Below, one piece after another: positions 1 through 11,568 of a DNA stretch of 64,000 bases. The translations under genes were made by a program, and so were the position numbers. The stretch is from Athripsodes cinereus (lineage: Eukaryota > Arthropoda > Insecta > Trichoptera > Leptoceridae): assembly GCA_947579605.1 (NCBI GenBank), contig OX388311.1, forward strand, positions 23,810,951-23,874,950, in the 5' to 3' direction. Below the pieces are notes generated by a model. The model saw nothing but the letters and a program-made list of their open reading frames with translations. It was not told the origin of the DNA and did not search any database. The first letter of the stretch is position 1. The number at the start of each line of letters is the position of its first letter.

Positions 1-3000
1 GTTGTTCTGTTTGGCGAAATCTCTGTTTTATGAGGATGAAGTTACAAAGTTATTAGGCGCGTTACTGCTATTAGGTATATTTTAATTTTATTAATGTTCG
101 TAGAAAGTCCTCATGACATTTCTGTACTGGCAAGTCTAATATTATGGTGATTTTAATTTATTATTGTTACTTAATGTATGAAATTAAATTAACGACACTT
201 TCACTTTCGCAAGATTTTTCTATTGATAAGAATAAATCTATTGATAAATAATTAATTCTTCTATTTATTCACTCCCGATTAACTTCGGTTTGCAAATTTT
301 GATTTGTTTTACAACACTGTCTCGAACAACAATTAACTCGAATTTAATTAACTAAGACCTAATATTTCATACTGGACTAAGGATGACGCGATTTGATTGA
401 TAACTAATTTTAACTGCAGGCTACTCTTATTAGTAGCTTTTTTCAACTAACTCGGGAAACTCTTTTTCACAACTCTTGTTCTAAACTCTTTTCCCAACTC
501 AACTCTGTTCTCAACTCACTCCCAACTCTGTTCTCAACTTTCTCCCAACTAACTAATTTTTCGCTGCGTCAAAGCTTTTATTTGGATCGTCTCCCACTAG
601 AAACCAAGATGGTGGACTTATTTCTACCCCTCGCGTATTGGTTGAACGACCTGTAAAGCGTAATGTCTCTGATTGGTTAGAGCAAACCACTCCTCAACTA
701 TTTTGCCACACCTCTAGGGATTCCAACTAGAATTTGCCACTGGGTACCCGCCTCCAAAGAATCTGATCAGAGCAGACATCTCTGAATCTCGTATGTGATA
801 ATTCCAATTAGTCTCTCTCAACTATTTCAACTAAAGCATTATATAATTATTACATCATTGATAGGTATATTGGTATTTAATTGGTTACATACATTTTTTT
901 TCGCTAATTCCACATTTGATAAATATTACATAATAATGGATATCAAGAGATTACAACACATATTCACTAACCCTAGGAATAATTAAGTACAGATCAACCA
1001 ATATTCAATTATTTCAATACAATAATAGTAATAACAATCAATCTCTTGAAATTCGCTTAAATATCATCTATAATTACATTAAGTAAGTCTAATCACATAA
1101 AAATTCCATACAATCATTACATACATATTGAGATTCAAGGTCATATAAAATATATTCATTTATTTATTTAGTTAAACCTGCCATTTGCCTTTTACCATCT
1201 AAAACGTAGATATGACAGATCAATAATATAAACAGTCTATAAATATTTAAAAAAAAAATGCGATAATACATTCAAAAAGGAAAAAACTAAACTAATAACA
1301 GAAATATAATTCAATTTGGCTCCTATGTAGGTATAGCATCATTATCAGTCTACATTCTCTTAATTTTAATATTCTTAATATGACCCTTACAGTGGTGAAT
1401 TCATAACCCTTCATTATCAAACTTAATTTCTAGCATTTATCAACTTATCATAATTACATAGTTCAATATTTCAATATACTAAATTTATAGATAATGTATA
1501 TTTATTCAATATCCTATAGGTACCTACGTTTCTTGACCATATTATGTACACATACATACACATTATAACTAGGTACAAAAAATAATGTTTACAAGTTTAG
1601 CGATATACCTATGAAAGTACCATCAAACAAAAGTTTGCGATATTCATTGTTCTTAGAGTTCTTTATTTTTTTTTAAAACAAAATATATTTTTTTAACACA
1701 TTTCTGAATGGGTAGGTTATCTATTCTTTTTCGATGTACATTTTAAAACATAAGTCTTTTGTCGTATAATTCAGAGTGCAGTTTTATTGCAACTATTTCT
1801 TAAAAAACAGGAAACGATTCATTTCTAAATTTAGTTAATTTAATGTTCCCCAATAAACATGACATATTTGAAACAATACCATCTTTCTGATTTATAACCT
1901 CTACTATCTTTGTTGTTTCATAAAACACCGCCATGGAAGTAAAGATGTCCCCTTTTTTTTTTGGTTAGTTAATAACACATGTGACCTTGGTTCGTTTTTA
2001 AATGTCTCTCTATTCTTTGATATTTTTTTTTTTTAACTTTGCGATGGTAGGTACTTATTTTCTTATGAATTTCTTTTTGTGCTGTTCAAATGTCGTAAAA
2101 GGTCGGCAAGTTCTTTAGGTATATTGTTTTTAAAATATTACTTTTTTTTTTAAAATACTTTACCAAGAAGAGGATAATTGTTTTCAACACTTCTAATTTT
2201 TATTGCATAACTGCCATAAAAAAAATATTTTAGTCATTTTTGCAACTTAAGACTTGATTGTCTATAAATATTTATTGATTTCTAAAATATTGAACAAAGC
2301 AACCTTTGGCGGTATGCAAGTATTGTCAACTTTCTTAAAACTACTAAAATTGAATTCTAAAAGACAAAAAAAAATATTATTTCGAGGGACACTGCTTAGC
2401 GTGCTATATCAAACATTATTATTTTATTATTTGATGTTCTCTTCTCAATCTCTCAAATACAAAACACAATAGAAGCTCCTCATAATAAAAGTTCATCAAA
2501 GGATTTCGTCTGCAACATTATACATAATACATTATTTATTATTGTAGCTACCTAATGTAACACATAACACTTTATTGTTTTACAACTCTATATACATTCA
2601 TACATGTAATAATATTATAATATGTATGTAGGTATTATGAACAACTGATTCCCTTTAATGTATTCACAACATGATAAGTATTTAACAAGTTCCTACACAG
2701 ATTTGGACCCTTTTGATCAAAATTTTAACTGAATGTTTTATCTGTTAACTATTTTCGTATTTTTTTTAAATGTAACGCAAGCTATCGTTAATTTCAAGAG
2801 TTAAAAACTAAAAAGAGATCCCTTAAAAACAAAAAAGATCTTCACTTCTTTTTAAAAAATCAGTACCTGAGATGAGTAACTGTTCAAAAAATTATTTCCG
2901 TTAAATTTCTGGGGGAGAATAGCGTTACTCAATTTAGCGGAGATTATAGTCACAATTAAAAAAATTAATACAGTTAAAACTTGGAAATTAATTACGATTT

Positions 3001-3258
3001 TAACGGATGTGAGTTAAATCATTGATCTGTCCATATTATATTTTAACTTTAATAAAAACACTATTAAAGTTAAAATATAATTATATTCAATATTTAAATG
3101 CTGCTGTAGAGTCCTTTAATCTTTTATGACTTGCCTATTTTCATTAGATAATTAAAATCACTCTAAACAAAAAATACCTATAACTGTTTTGTACGAGATT
3201 GTAAATTGTGCGCCAATAAAAATGAGGCATTTGAATTATTATTCATATATTTATTTCT
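1..3258. other. AT-rich non-coding DNA, no gene seen
   Basis: I see no credible coding exon or RNA gene here. A CAACT-rich low-complexity stretch lies at about 425-560. It is followed by a less AT-rich patch (about 560-790) with two ATTGG (inverted CCAAT) motifs, which could be a promoter or an old LTR, but no partner copy is visible. A short inverted repeat (arms 3035-3053 and 3062-3081) can fold. Short ORFs in this stretch are AT-rich and have no recognisable domain. The region may be intron of the plus-strand gene that ends at 11099. Confidence 0.5.
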
Positions 3259-3269
3259 CAACAATATCA

Positions 3270-4119
3270 TCATCATCATCATCATCGCCCTCAACGCTCC
3301 TCTCGGGAGCACAGGGCAGAAACCAGCCTCCTCCATTCAGAGCGTCTCTGTGCCAATTGCGTCACCTCTTCCCACGACATTCCTTGCGCTCTGATATCGT
3401 TGTCATAGGAACGGTGTATTGTGAAAGAGGGACGCCCGGGCCTACGGAACCCCTGCGGACGGAAGAACAGTGCTCTTTTTGGCCAACTATCATTGGGCAT
3501 TCTCAAAACATGTCCCAGCCAGGACCATCGTCTCTCTTGTATTACGGAGATTACAGGTCTCTGCTGGGTGCGCCGGCGCACAGCATCATTTGTAACATGT
3601 TCATACCATCTGACATCCAAAATCCTTCTAAGACACTTGTTTTCAAAGCTTAGTATCTTCCGCTCTTGAGCCTTGGTTAAGTGCCAAGACTCGCAGCCAT
3701 ATAGAAGGATTGGGATGATGCACGCATTGAACAAGCGACATTTTGTCCTGATGCTGAGTCCAGACGCCTTCCAAACTTTGTTCATGTTGTTGAAAGCCCC
3801 GCTAGCTGCTCCTATGCGGATTGGTAATTCCGACCGGAGATCACCCTCTGGCGTTATGGTTGCTCCCAGCTATCTGAATTTACTAACCTGAGATATTTGG
3901 GAATTGCCAACCATTAGTGGGGTGTGAGTACTCGTGCTTGTACGATTACATAATGTACTCCGTTTTACCAGCGTTGATACGAAGGCCAAGACGCAAAGAA
4001 TTTTCATAAAGAGCATTAGCGTTGCACTGTAATCCGTCCACAGATGTATCAAAAAGGGCTAGATCATCCGCATATTCAAGATCGTGCAGCACTCCCACAG
4101 ACGTCTCACTGTTTTCACG
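3270..4119 (-). mobile_element. 5'-truncated RTE-like LINE fragment with 11-bp TSD
   Basis: Read on the minus strand, this is the 3' part of a non-LTR retrotransposon. The upstream end encodes the RT active-site block with YADD (within 3946-4131). Downstream is the typical C-terminal part of such reverse transcriptases (3291-3785), containing LLYGCESW and the W-LGHVLRM block. The reading frame is broken by one frame change between these blocks and by a stop at about 3870, so it is dead. The element ends in a short (GAT)n tail, as RTE-type LINEs do. It is flanked by a perfect 11-bp direct repeat, caacaatatca, at 3259-3269 and 4120-4130. The frame and TSD are seen directly. The RTE clade name is inferred from the tail and C-terminus. 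Confidence 0.85.
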
Positions 4120-4130
4120 CAACAATATCA

Positions 4131-5148
4131 AATTAGACTTAATTACTAAAAAAACCCAATATACTTACCGAAATCGTATAACGAAACCTAACTTTTCTTA
4201 ACCTAATTAAGTAGGTACATATTTTCTAAAAACAATACATAATAAGAAATGGAATTCACTGACTCATTAGACTGTTGTCTGTTCTAAGGCAGTAATTGTA
4301 TTTTGGAAAATATAGATTTTTGACTTATACGATCTTGTTTTCTGTTGTTATATATATGAATAGTACAAAAATGAGTGACTTATAGTTTAAATTATCCTGT
4401 GATTATCAGATGATGCGTAATTGAGAAGGTAGGTACGCGAAATCGGTGTCATGTGATGTATTTAAAAAGATTAATTTATCAACTGACGGTTCTTGGTGTA
4501 AAGTTTATTCTTGTTTTTTTTTAATTTGTTTCGGAAACTCGTGCTTTTTAACTCAAAAAAATATTGTTGTTTTTGACTATTCATCTGCTTCATAATAGGA
4601 GCTTTTGAAAGTTAGCTCGCAAATAAAATTCATCACCGTTACGTTTAAATAATTATAAGTTCATCTCTGTTTTCAGGACATAATTTTGATTTATAACAAT
4701 ACTGCATACTCATTATGAATTTTTATTAGAATTAAAATCTAGTAAGTAAGTATAGTTTGAAAATCATTGATAATGTGTAACACATCTATCCCTTTCAGTG
4801 GGTAACGGATATTTAACAGTATTTTATTTTCGTTGTTTTGACGGAGACATGACACCCTAAATCTACACTAAATAAATATTATTATGAATCCTACAACAAC
4901 TACAATATATCTTCTATACTCACCAATTATAAAATTTATTTATTTATTTTCTCACTGACAGATCACTTTGTAGGAGAGACAAGTTACACCTTTCGTTGTA
5001 AACGAGACGGTCGATATATAATATACCTATCGCCCACGTTTGATAAAGATAAAACTAAATATAATATACATACTTAATATTATATTTCTATACCATTTAC
5101 CTTCATGGCATCTCCTAAATGTGGGGTAGTAATTTTTTGTAGGTATGT
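4131..5148. other. Non-coding spacer
   Basis: AT-rich sequence without a supported exon. The stretch at about 5088-5130 (taccatttaccttcatggca, then ccttaaat-like bases and ggggtag) resembles, in reverse orientation, the 3' end of the LINE-tailed SINE family described elsewhere in this window. Nothing else is recognised. Confidence 0.4.
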
Positions 5149-5156
5149 AATAAACA

Positions 5157-6021
5157 TAGTGTTGTGGTATTCTCAAGAAATAATTTTTGGAGAAATTTAC
5201 CGAGAAATTTCTCGGTAAATTTCTCGAAGTAGAGAATTTTCCAAGATTTTTTTATTTTTTATTTAACAGTATAATAATAATAAATCAGTACTTAATTCAA
5301 TCAATCAATATCAATGTACAAATGTTGAGGTAATTTATCACCAATATTGCTACAATTAATTATGGTATATTTTGAGGCAAATATATTTTTTATTGATCAT
5401 TTTTACAATGTTCAAAAAAAAATGTAATCATGAAATGTGTCTTTTTTTAAAGTGATCGTACCTTTGTATACCTTGTATTGTAAGTATACAGGGGTTTTAC
5501 TTGTAAAAGGCTTGGCCGTGAATATATGTAAATAGATAAAATAAATATCAAAAAATGGTCATGTGTAAAAAGAATATAGGTACCTACTTAGAAAATCAGG
5601 TTGGCTGCGAAGTGTTCTGGAAGAAGGGTCATAATACTACTAAGAAAAATTATGGAGAGAAATTTCTCTTCCATCAGAGGAGAATTGTTGTTTGGACTTT
5701 TTACAATTGTCTTGTTACATTCACTGGATGATTGTCTTGTTACATTTTTTACATACTTGGCACCACAAAACTTGCACTTGTATTGTTGTGGCTTGCTTCC
5801 TGCCGTTTCTTCGACAAAATATCTAAATATAAATTCCTTCTTGCCCATCTTGCACTATTCTAGTCACTGCCTGTGAAGAACTGCCACGTAGTGATGTCAA
5901 TACCGGATATTTTTTCATATATTTTGTAGGGGAATCCCACCGCGTTACCGCCAAATCAATAAATAATAGGGGAATCCCCATGGAAAAAAATCATAGAGAA
6001 ATTTCTCTACTCACATCACTA
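5157..6021 (-). mobile_element. hAT element remnant with BED zinc-finger N-terminus
   Basis: An 865-bp element has short imperfect terminal inverted repeats (left TAGTGTTGTGG, right end read inward TAGTGATGTGAG) and a perfect 8-bp target duplication, aataaaca, at 5149-5156 and 6022-6029. The 8-bp duplication is the hAT superfamily signature. On the minus strand, 5588-5848 encodes 86 residues with a C-x2-C finger in the context YKCKFCGAKYVKN, as in the BED zinc finger at the N-terminus of many hAT transposases. No catalytic domain follows, so this is an internally deleted, non-autonomous copy. Secondary palindromes built on gagaaatttctc lie near both ends. Confidence 0.75.
5588..5848 (-). pseudogene. 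hAT transposase N-terminal fragment (BED finger)
   Basis: An 86-codon minus-strand ORF begins MGKKEFIFRYFVEE and carries a BED-like zinc finger at about residues 24-30 (CKFC) with downstream Cys and Lys residues. It lies inside the TIR/TSD-bounded element 5157-6021. The RNase H-like catalytic core and C-terminal dimerisation region of hAT transposases are absent, so it is a fossil. BED fingers bind DNA. A retained function in the host is possible but nothing here suggests it. Confidence 0.6.
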
Positions 6022-6664
6022 AATAAACATGAAGTCGTTAAAAATATTTTCATGATGGTTGGCGTGGTATACCTCATCGCTGAATTGAAGATATTGCACG
6101 AAGAATATTTTTTTAAATAAAATATTTAAACTTGAATTACTATGTTTATTTGTTACATTAATTTAAAATACGTTATCGCGATTCCAGTGCACTCGCACCA
6201 TTGACGGACTTTTCAAGACTGAAAAATTTCTAGAAATTGTTACATAGTCAATGCCTCTAAAATAAGTGAAAAAGAATATTTTTGTTGAATGGGCGAATTC
6301 AGCGCAGACACGTGATCTTTTCTAATTAACTAAAAATAGTGGTGAGGTATGGCACACTCATCCTGAATGTCTTGTATTGAGATGTCGTGATGGGAAACTT
6401 AGAAAATATTTATTTATTTATTATACATTCAACGGCATAAAAGCCTTTTATTACAATGACTCATGTACAAGTAATACAAACAATTTCCTTACATAAATGC
6501 AAAAACAACCAACAGAGAGTCAGCAAGAAAAAGAACATTAAATATAAAATAATATAAAATATATGTTTACTTGCACTCAAAATATGTATAGTCAACGTTA
6601 TTTACCGACGGTACTTGGTGGAAGTTCATGTTAAATTATTAAAAATAATATTCTTTTGTAGGTA

Positions 6665-7000
6665 TACTGCCCTGCTAAGTAAAAACACAAAAATTACCAA
6701 AATACAAATGTGTCAGAATCGCAGTCCAAGTTTGAAACTACCTTTTTGTGTGTATTTTTCATGTATTAAAAAACAAACATGCCACAGTTGTCACAAATAT
6801 CAGGTATTCAATAATTTTCAAAATATTTTTCCTGTTAATAAACTAATTTAGATATTTGTGATGGCTGTAGCATGTTTGTTTTTTAATAGGTACCTACATG
6901 AAAAAATACACACAAAAAGGTAGTTTCAAACTTGGACTGCGATTCTGACACATTTGTGTTTCGGTACCTAATTATTGTGTTTTTACTTAGCAGGGCAGTA
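6665..7000. mobile_element. Foldback MITE with TA target duplication
   Basis: A 336-bp element has long inverted repeats. The left end TACTGCCCTGCTAAGTAAAA is matched by TTTTACTTAGCAGGGCAGTA at the right end, and pairing continues inward for about 90-100 bp per arm (the AAGGTAGTTTCAAACTTGGA region pairs with its mirror). TA dinucleotides flank both ends (6663-6664 and 7001-7002), consistent with Tc1/mariner-type insertion. It has no coding capacity. The superfamily call rests only on the TA site. Confidence 0.75.
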
Positions 7001-7060
7001 TAGTACTTCTACGAAGACCGTATAGGTACAATATCGTAGTACTATATCACAGAGGTGCTA

Positions 7061-7310
7061 TGAATACTTCTTCTTCTTCATGTGTCCTGCCGGGTCCCCC
7101 CGACGTTGATGACCATTTGGCGGAAAGTTTCCCTATCCTGGGTGGCGCGAAACAGCTCCCCCACGGTTCTGACGCCGGTCCATTCTCGAATATTTCGAAG
7201 CGAGGAGAACCGTCTTCTGCAGACCCCTTTGCGACCTTCAATGTTTTCCTTCGTGACGAGCTGAGTATATTTATTGCCTCTCTTTAGATGGCCAAAATAT
7301 TATATTTTAC
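7061..7310 (-). mobile_element. LINE 3'-end fragment with (GAA)n tail
   Basis: Read on the minus strand, this encodes the last part of a LINE reverse transcriptase: a GHLKRG block, then RRRFSSLRNIREW and a stop codon, followed at once by a (GAA)n tail (7066-7078 on the plus strand reads as CTT repeats). This arrangement of C-terminus, stop and short tandem-repeat tail is typical of RTE-like non-LTR retrotransposons. It is a severely 5'-truncated copy. Plus-strand ORFs over this stretch are antisense shadows. Confidence 0.7.
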
Positions 7311-7723
7311 CGAGCTTAACAGTGGGTAATGTGGTCACTGAGAGTTTAAAATAGCTGGGTTGCTGGGTAGGTACTCACTGAAAGTCTTATTCACATCAGG
7401 AATGGGCACAAAGTTGATTATTTTAATATTTAATTTCTATTTCTTATTTACATAACGCACCTTATTTTTTGTAGCACTCGGACGGAACATGTGATGTTGA
7501 AACATGATATCTAACTATTACGTAGTATTATTATTATTATATATTGTAGTTATTGTACTGTGCTCTCTATCAGTAAGTATAAGTAACCATGTACACAAGA
7601 ATGAGTCGAATAAATATGATTTTTGGTATTCAACAAAATATAGCATAGCAACGATAGCAACAAAATAAATTCTAATCAACCCTCATGTTCAGATTGTGTC
7701 CACCCGCTGTTGAATATATCTAG

Positions 7724-7864
7724 GGCTCTTCTTTATCATGCCATTTAATTTTGTCTTTTCAATAATGAATCCATTGACTTATAAAATGTTTCGTTACCCC
7801 GGGTACATATCCTATCTCCCTTGGTGGAGAATAGCATTGATTGGGATGTTGAGATTGGAGGAAA
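7724..7864 (+). CDS. Possible internal exon of unrecognised membrane protein
   Basis: A 141-nt open stretch follows a weak acceptor (atatctag) and ends at a strong donor (gtaagt). It would encode a hydrophobic segment with MPFNFVFSIMNPLTYKMF and an LPWWRIALIGML block. Its 3' phase (one base of a codon) is compatible with the terminal exon starting at 10543, so the two could belong to one plus-strand gene. The evidence is only the splice motifs, phase and composition. The polypyrimidine tract is poor and I do not recognise the protein. It may be spurious. Confidence 0.3.
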
Positions 7865-7916
7865 GTAAGTTTCCATATTCACCCCGTTATTCGGTGACCC
7901 CTGAGCTCACTGATTT

Positions 7917-8093
7917 AAAACCCATGTATGTTTTTAGACACTCTATCTCTGCTATCTGTACCAATAAATTGTAACGAAATAAATAAAACAAGAAATAAAT
8001 TAGAAGAATAAAACGCTTGTTTTATTTATTTCGTTACAATTTATTGGTACAGATAGCAGAGATAGAGTGTCTAAAAACATAATATGGGTTATG
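7917..8093. repeat. Large inverted repeat (foldback)
   Basis: The left arm (about 7918-7992) and right arm (about 8015-8093) are near-perfect reverse complements, including GACACTCTATCTCTGCTATC and its mirror, separated by about 22 bp. The inner segment with a CGCTTGTTTTATTTATTTCG core recurs at about 8166-8195, just downstream. This looks like a hairpin-forming MITE or an inverted duplication. No clear target duplication was found. Confidence 0.65.
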
Positions 8094-8911
8094 GGTGACA
8101 TTGTCAATCGATTGACAATGTCCTTATAAGACGAAAGACGTCTCTCTCATCGAATAAATCATTAGTAGAATAAAACGCTTGTTTTATTTATTTCGATATG
8201 GAATTCTACTACCTAAACACCGACACAGTGAATAAAATAAATTGTAAATATGTATAGTGTACTTTTTGTTAATCTTGTCACACACGCATGTGTTTTAATT
8301 TTTTTTGTCCTTGTTCTTCATTATTTTTCTCTCACTCGGAGTTTCTTAAATTAATACTAGTACAATAATCCCAAGGGGGGGCTTCCCTTGATGTACCCTT
8401 CAGGCCGCCTCCATGGTAATAAAGAGGATCTGCAAATGCGGATGAATAGGAGTCTTCGACTCTTGAGGTATCCAGATTTGTATGTTCATTGTACTCCAAA
8501 GTGTAGATGTTCTTATTGGAGCTATTAAAACACGCATTATCGATATTTTGTGAGCGGGGTTTTTAAAGTATTTTTTTATTAAGATTTCTAGGTTTTGCGC
8601 AAACAAGTACAAAGCAACAATCTAAATTTTTAGAATTACCATAGTCGCTAATTAATTTGGCTAGGTATAGGTATACAATTTTTTTAAGTTCAGTATTCGA
8701 AAAATTGTTATTCGACTCGGTCTTATGAGGGTACCTACCTCAATGCTTGACGTATTTATTCTAATCATATCTTTAGGGAAAATTTAGGTAGGTATGCCTT
8801 TTTTTTTAACGTGAGTACCCACGAGGGCGAGATAGCAAAAATGAACTAGGGTAGACAGTTTGGCTCCCAGCCTCATTAGAAGTTGTCAAAAAAGTATTTA
8901 AATCTATAGAA

Positions 8912-9105
8912 CAGTGGTTTCCAAACTTTTAATTTCGCGTACCACACACGAAATTATAAATCAGTAGCGTACCACTGAACTGAATTTAAAAACGTTTTAT
9001 CTAATTATTTACTGTGTATGTCCTATGGCCATGGCTGCTTACGTACCACCTGAATAATTGTCGCGTACCACTGGTGGTACGCGTACCATAGTTTGGGAAT
9101 CACTG
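8912..9105. mobile_element. hAT-like MITE
   Basis: A 194-bp sequence begins CAGTGGTTTCCAAAC and ends GTTTGGGAATCACTG, the CAGTGGTT-type terminal inverted repeat common in hAT MITEs. Internal copies of the motif GCGTACCA occur on both strands. No matching 8-bp duplication is visible at the flanks, so the copy is old or the ends have shifted. Confidence 0.65.
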
Positions 9106-9494
9106 GTATTGGAGATAATAATATTATGTAGGTACCTAATAGGTAGGTAGATATACCTATGTATGAATGTATTGCTAATAATTTTAAACTTTCGGCATAC
9201 AATGATTTGTAAGGAGTATTTAATAGAGAGTATACCTACCTTATGTCAGATTTCTTCTAAATGATCACTTTTGTTGATTACTCAGACGGCGGAATATGTA
9301 TTGTCATTATTTCAGTGACATATTCGCTCGAATCTAATGATATTTTATCTAATAACTTAAGATTTCCGAACATGTAAAATGTTGGCCGCCAGATTTTTAT
9401 TTTGATAATTTAAAACTGTTTGTCAATCTTAAGAGTGAAACATACGTGTTTTTGGAGAAAAAAATCTTCTTAAATTCTGATAATACAAAATATG

Positions 9495-10470
9495 TAGGGG
9501 GAGTGGGGGCAGTTGATACACTTTTTTTCGGAGTCTCAAAACACCCTTAAGATGAGAACATTGAGATCCATTTTGGAGGTCGTTGTGTATTCTATTGACT
9601 TAATTGTTATATGTTTGGTGGAATTTTCACGTAGAATCTACTTGCAATTTCAATTTTTCCAAAAAAACTCTTCTGCATCAAAGTGCCCCACTAGCGGGGT
9701 ACATTGATACACATAGAGGGGCACATTGATACATATCATTATATATGAAAATATTGACTTGGAAGTATGATAAAAATATAATTGCTTATTGTAAAAATAC
9801 TCATAATACATCTTTATTGAAGAAACATGTCGAAAAAATAAAATCAGTATTTAAAATAACACCATCAAATATAGATATTTGAAAAAAAAAATTAAAAACA
9901 AGTTTAGAAGAAAAAAAAGATAAAAAAGTAAGAAATTAGAAAATAACATGTAAGTACCTATTATTGAACGAGACATGCATTAATATAGAAGATGAGGAAA
10001 TGAAATTGCAAAAATTTACAAAAATTAAACGCTTTGATACAGCCTTGTAGTAGTTTGATTCGTACCAAAGTGCCCTACTCAATGGTGTATGAAACTGTCC
10101 CATATGCAGTATTCCCAAAAATCTTTAAAATAACAAAACACACGGCTGGTGTAGTTTAAATTCATTATTTATATAAAAACTACAATGGATGTACCTACAA
10201 TTGTATATACCGTTTGCGATAACGTCATGGCTAAAAGAAAAAAATTGACGTGAATAACAAAATTTTACGCCGGTGATATTTTTTTACTTTTGACACACAA
10301 AAGCACCCTTAGAAATGGACAATATGGCGGCTGACCTTTCTTGGTCAACTCAAATGATATAATTAACACCAACTTTCAGTCCAAGATAGAACCGCGTGGG
10401 TAAGCCAGTTTTCTCGATACCTATGGTATATCATTGCTCCCCTTGTATCAATGTGCCCCCACTCCCCCTA
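9495..10470. mobile_element. TIR element with GC-rich ends (superfamily unknown)
   Basis: A 976-bp element is bounded by inverted repeats TAGGGGGAGTGGGGGC and GCCCCCACTCCCCCTA, and the pairing extends inward through a TTGATACA/TGTATCAA segment. Several internal repeats of the form GGGGCACATTGATACA (about 9690-9735) and AGTGCCCTACT (about 10070) resemble degenerate sub-terminal copies of the end. There is no transposase ORF. The GC-rich tips contrast sharply with the AT-rich surroundings. It lies about 70 bp upstream of the acceptor of the exon at 10543, probably inside an intron. Confidence 0.65.
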
Positions 10471-10542
10471 CCTGGCTATGCTTTAAACACTGAATAATAT
10501 TTGTTAGGTATTATAATCTTAAAATAATTAATGTTGTTTCAG

Positions 10543-11099
10543 GTTATCAAAAATATTCCGCACCATTTACTGGCGATCCAGAAATGAATGAGAGATTGCG
10601 TAAAAGAAGAACATTTGCTGATAGTGCATTGGAATCCGTACCAGCTGTGCCAGGAGGTCCAGTACGAGCACACACAGCAGCTCTACTCCGTACAAGACTA
10701 CTCAATGATGATCAAATACCACCACCTCAACATGTCATACCATACTTACTGAATCCTATCACACTCCAACACAGTATGCAAAATCATCCAGTCAGTAATT
10801 TCCTACGAGATTTTGTTTTGCGAACCGAACATTTACGAAGAAACCACTATGAAGGTGGTGTGTTCCCAATATTAAAATCTTGTAATGACTTTCAATCTAA
10901 CAACACTTCTTTTGTACACTTACAAACAATTTCTTCCGAAGGGGAGAGTTCGGAGAGAGAAGACACTGTCATGTCCATTGAATCTGAGAAGTTATCAATA
11001 TGTGAAATAAGAAATGGTACCTCCAGTGAGCAATCGTCTGATAACTTATCCACCAATAAATTGTCTTTTTCCATTGAATCAATTATTGGTATTAAATAA
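10543..11099 (+). CDS. Terminal exon of unrecognised plus-strand gene
   Basis: The exon begins after a good acceptor (tgttgtttcag, 10532-10542), is open for 557 nt in a phase needing one base from the previous exon, and ends with TAA at 11097-11099. An AATAAA poly(A) signal lies at 11128-11133. It encodes about 185 residues: an N-terminal basic stretch MNERLRKRRTF, a middle part rich in Pro/Leu/His (DDQIPPPQHVIPYLL) and a Ser/Glu-rich acidic tail that looks disordered. Codon use and length argue for a real protein end. I do not recognise the family and claim no function. Internal exons upstream are not resolved except for one weak candidate at 7724-7864. The gene is convergent with MTP, with 469 bp between the two stop codons. 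Confidence 0.65.
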
Positions 11100-11127
11100 T
11101 AAAAAAAGCTTGTTATTTATAAGTAAA

Positions 11128-11144
11128 ATAAAACAAATTTTATT
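11128..11144. terminator. Overlapping poly(A) signals of convergent genes
   Basis: AATAAA at 11128-11133 can serve the plus-strand exon that ends at 11099. TTTATT at 11139-11144, which is AATAAA on the minus strand, can serve the MTP gene whose stop is at 11569-11571. The two signals are a few bases apart, so the 3' ends may overlap. This is motif evidence only. Confidence 0.4.
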
Positions 11145-11568
11145 TTAAAACACAAATTTATAGAAAATATTTGAAACTATTAACATTAAAATTATAAATT
11201 TTTTTTTAGTTTGGAAAATAATTTTGCTAGGATACAACTTAAGCAAGCACGATATCTTATGATCAGTAAGGTCCTTTACATCACTTGTAACATCCTTATC
11301 TGGAAAACTATTTGGTTCATTATATTTAATTTCGCAACAAGTGTATATAATTAGTTAAGTATTATTTTAAACAAGTATGTATTACATATCATTTATACAA
11401 AATAATGATGATATCTTTGAATCATCAATGTAAAACCCATATTATACAACCTTTAATATAAATAAAACATAATTTTTATATGTGGTTATCTTTATAATCA
11501 TAAACTTTTGAATCAGAAATATAATAATAACAAATAAGCATCAAATACATAGGTTTTAATGAAAATGT

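Noticed and set aside
3189..3891. Plus-strand ORFs of 154, 82 and 72 codons
   Set aside because: Antisense shadows of the minus-strand LINE fragment with its YADD and C-terminal blocks.
8400..8612. 70-codon minus-strand ORF
   Set aside because: No domain, poor composition, and no splice or start support.
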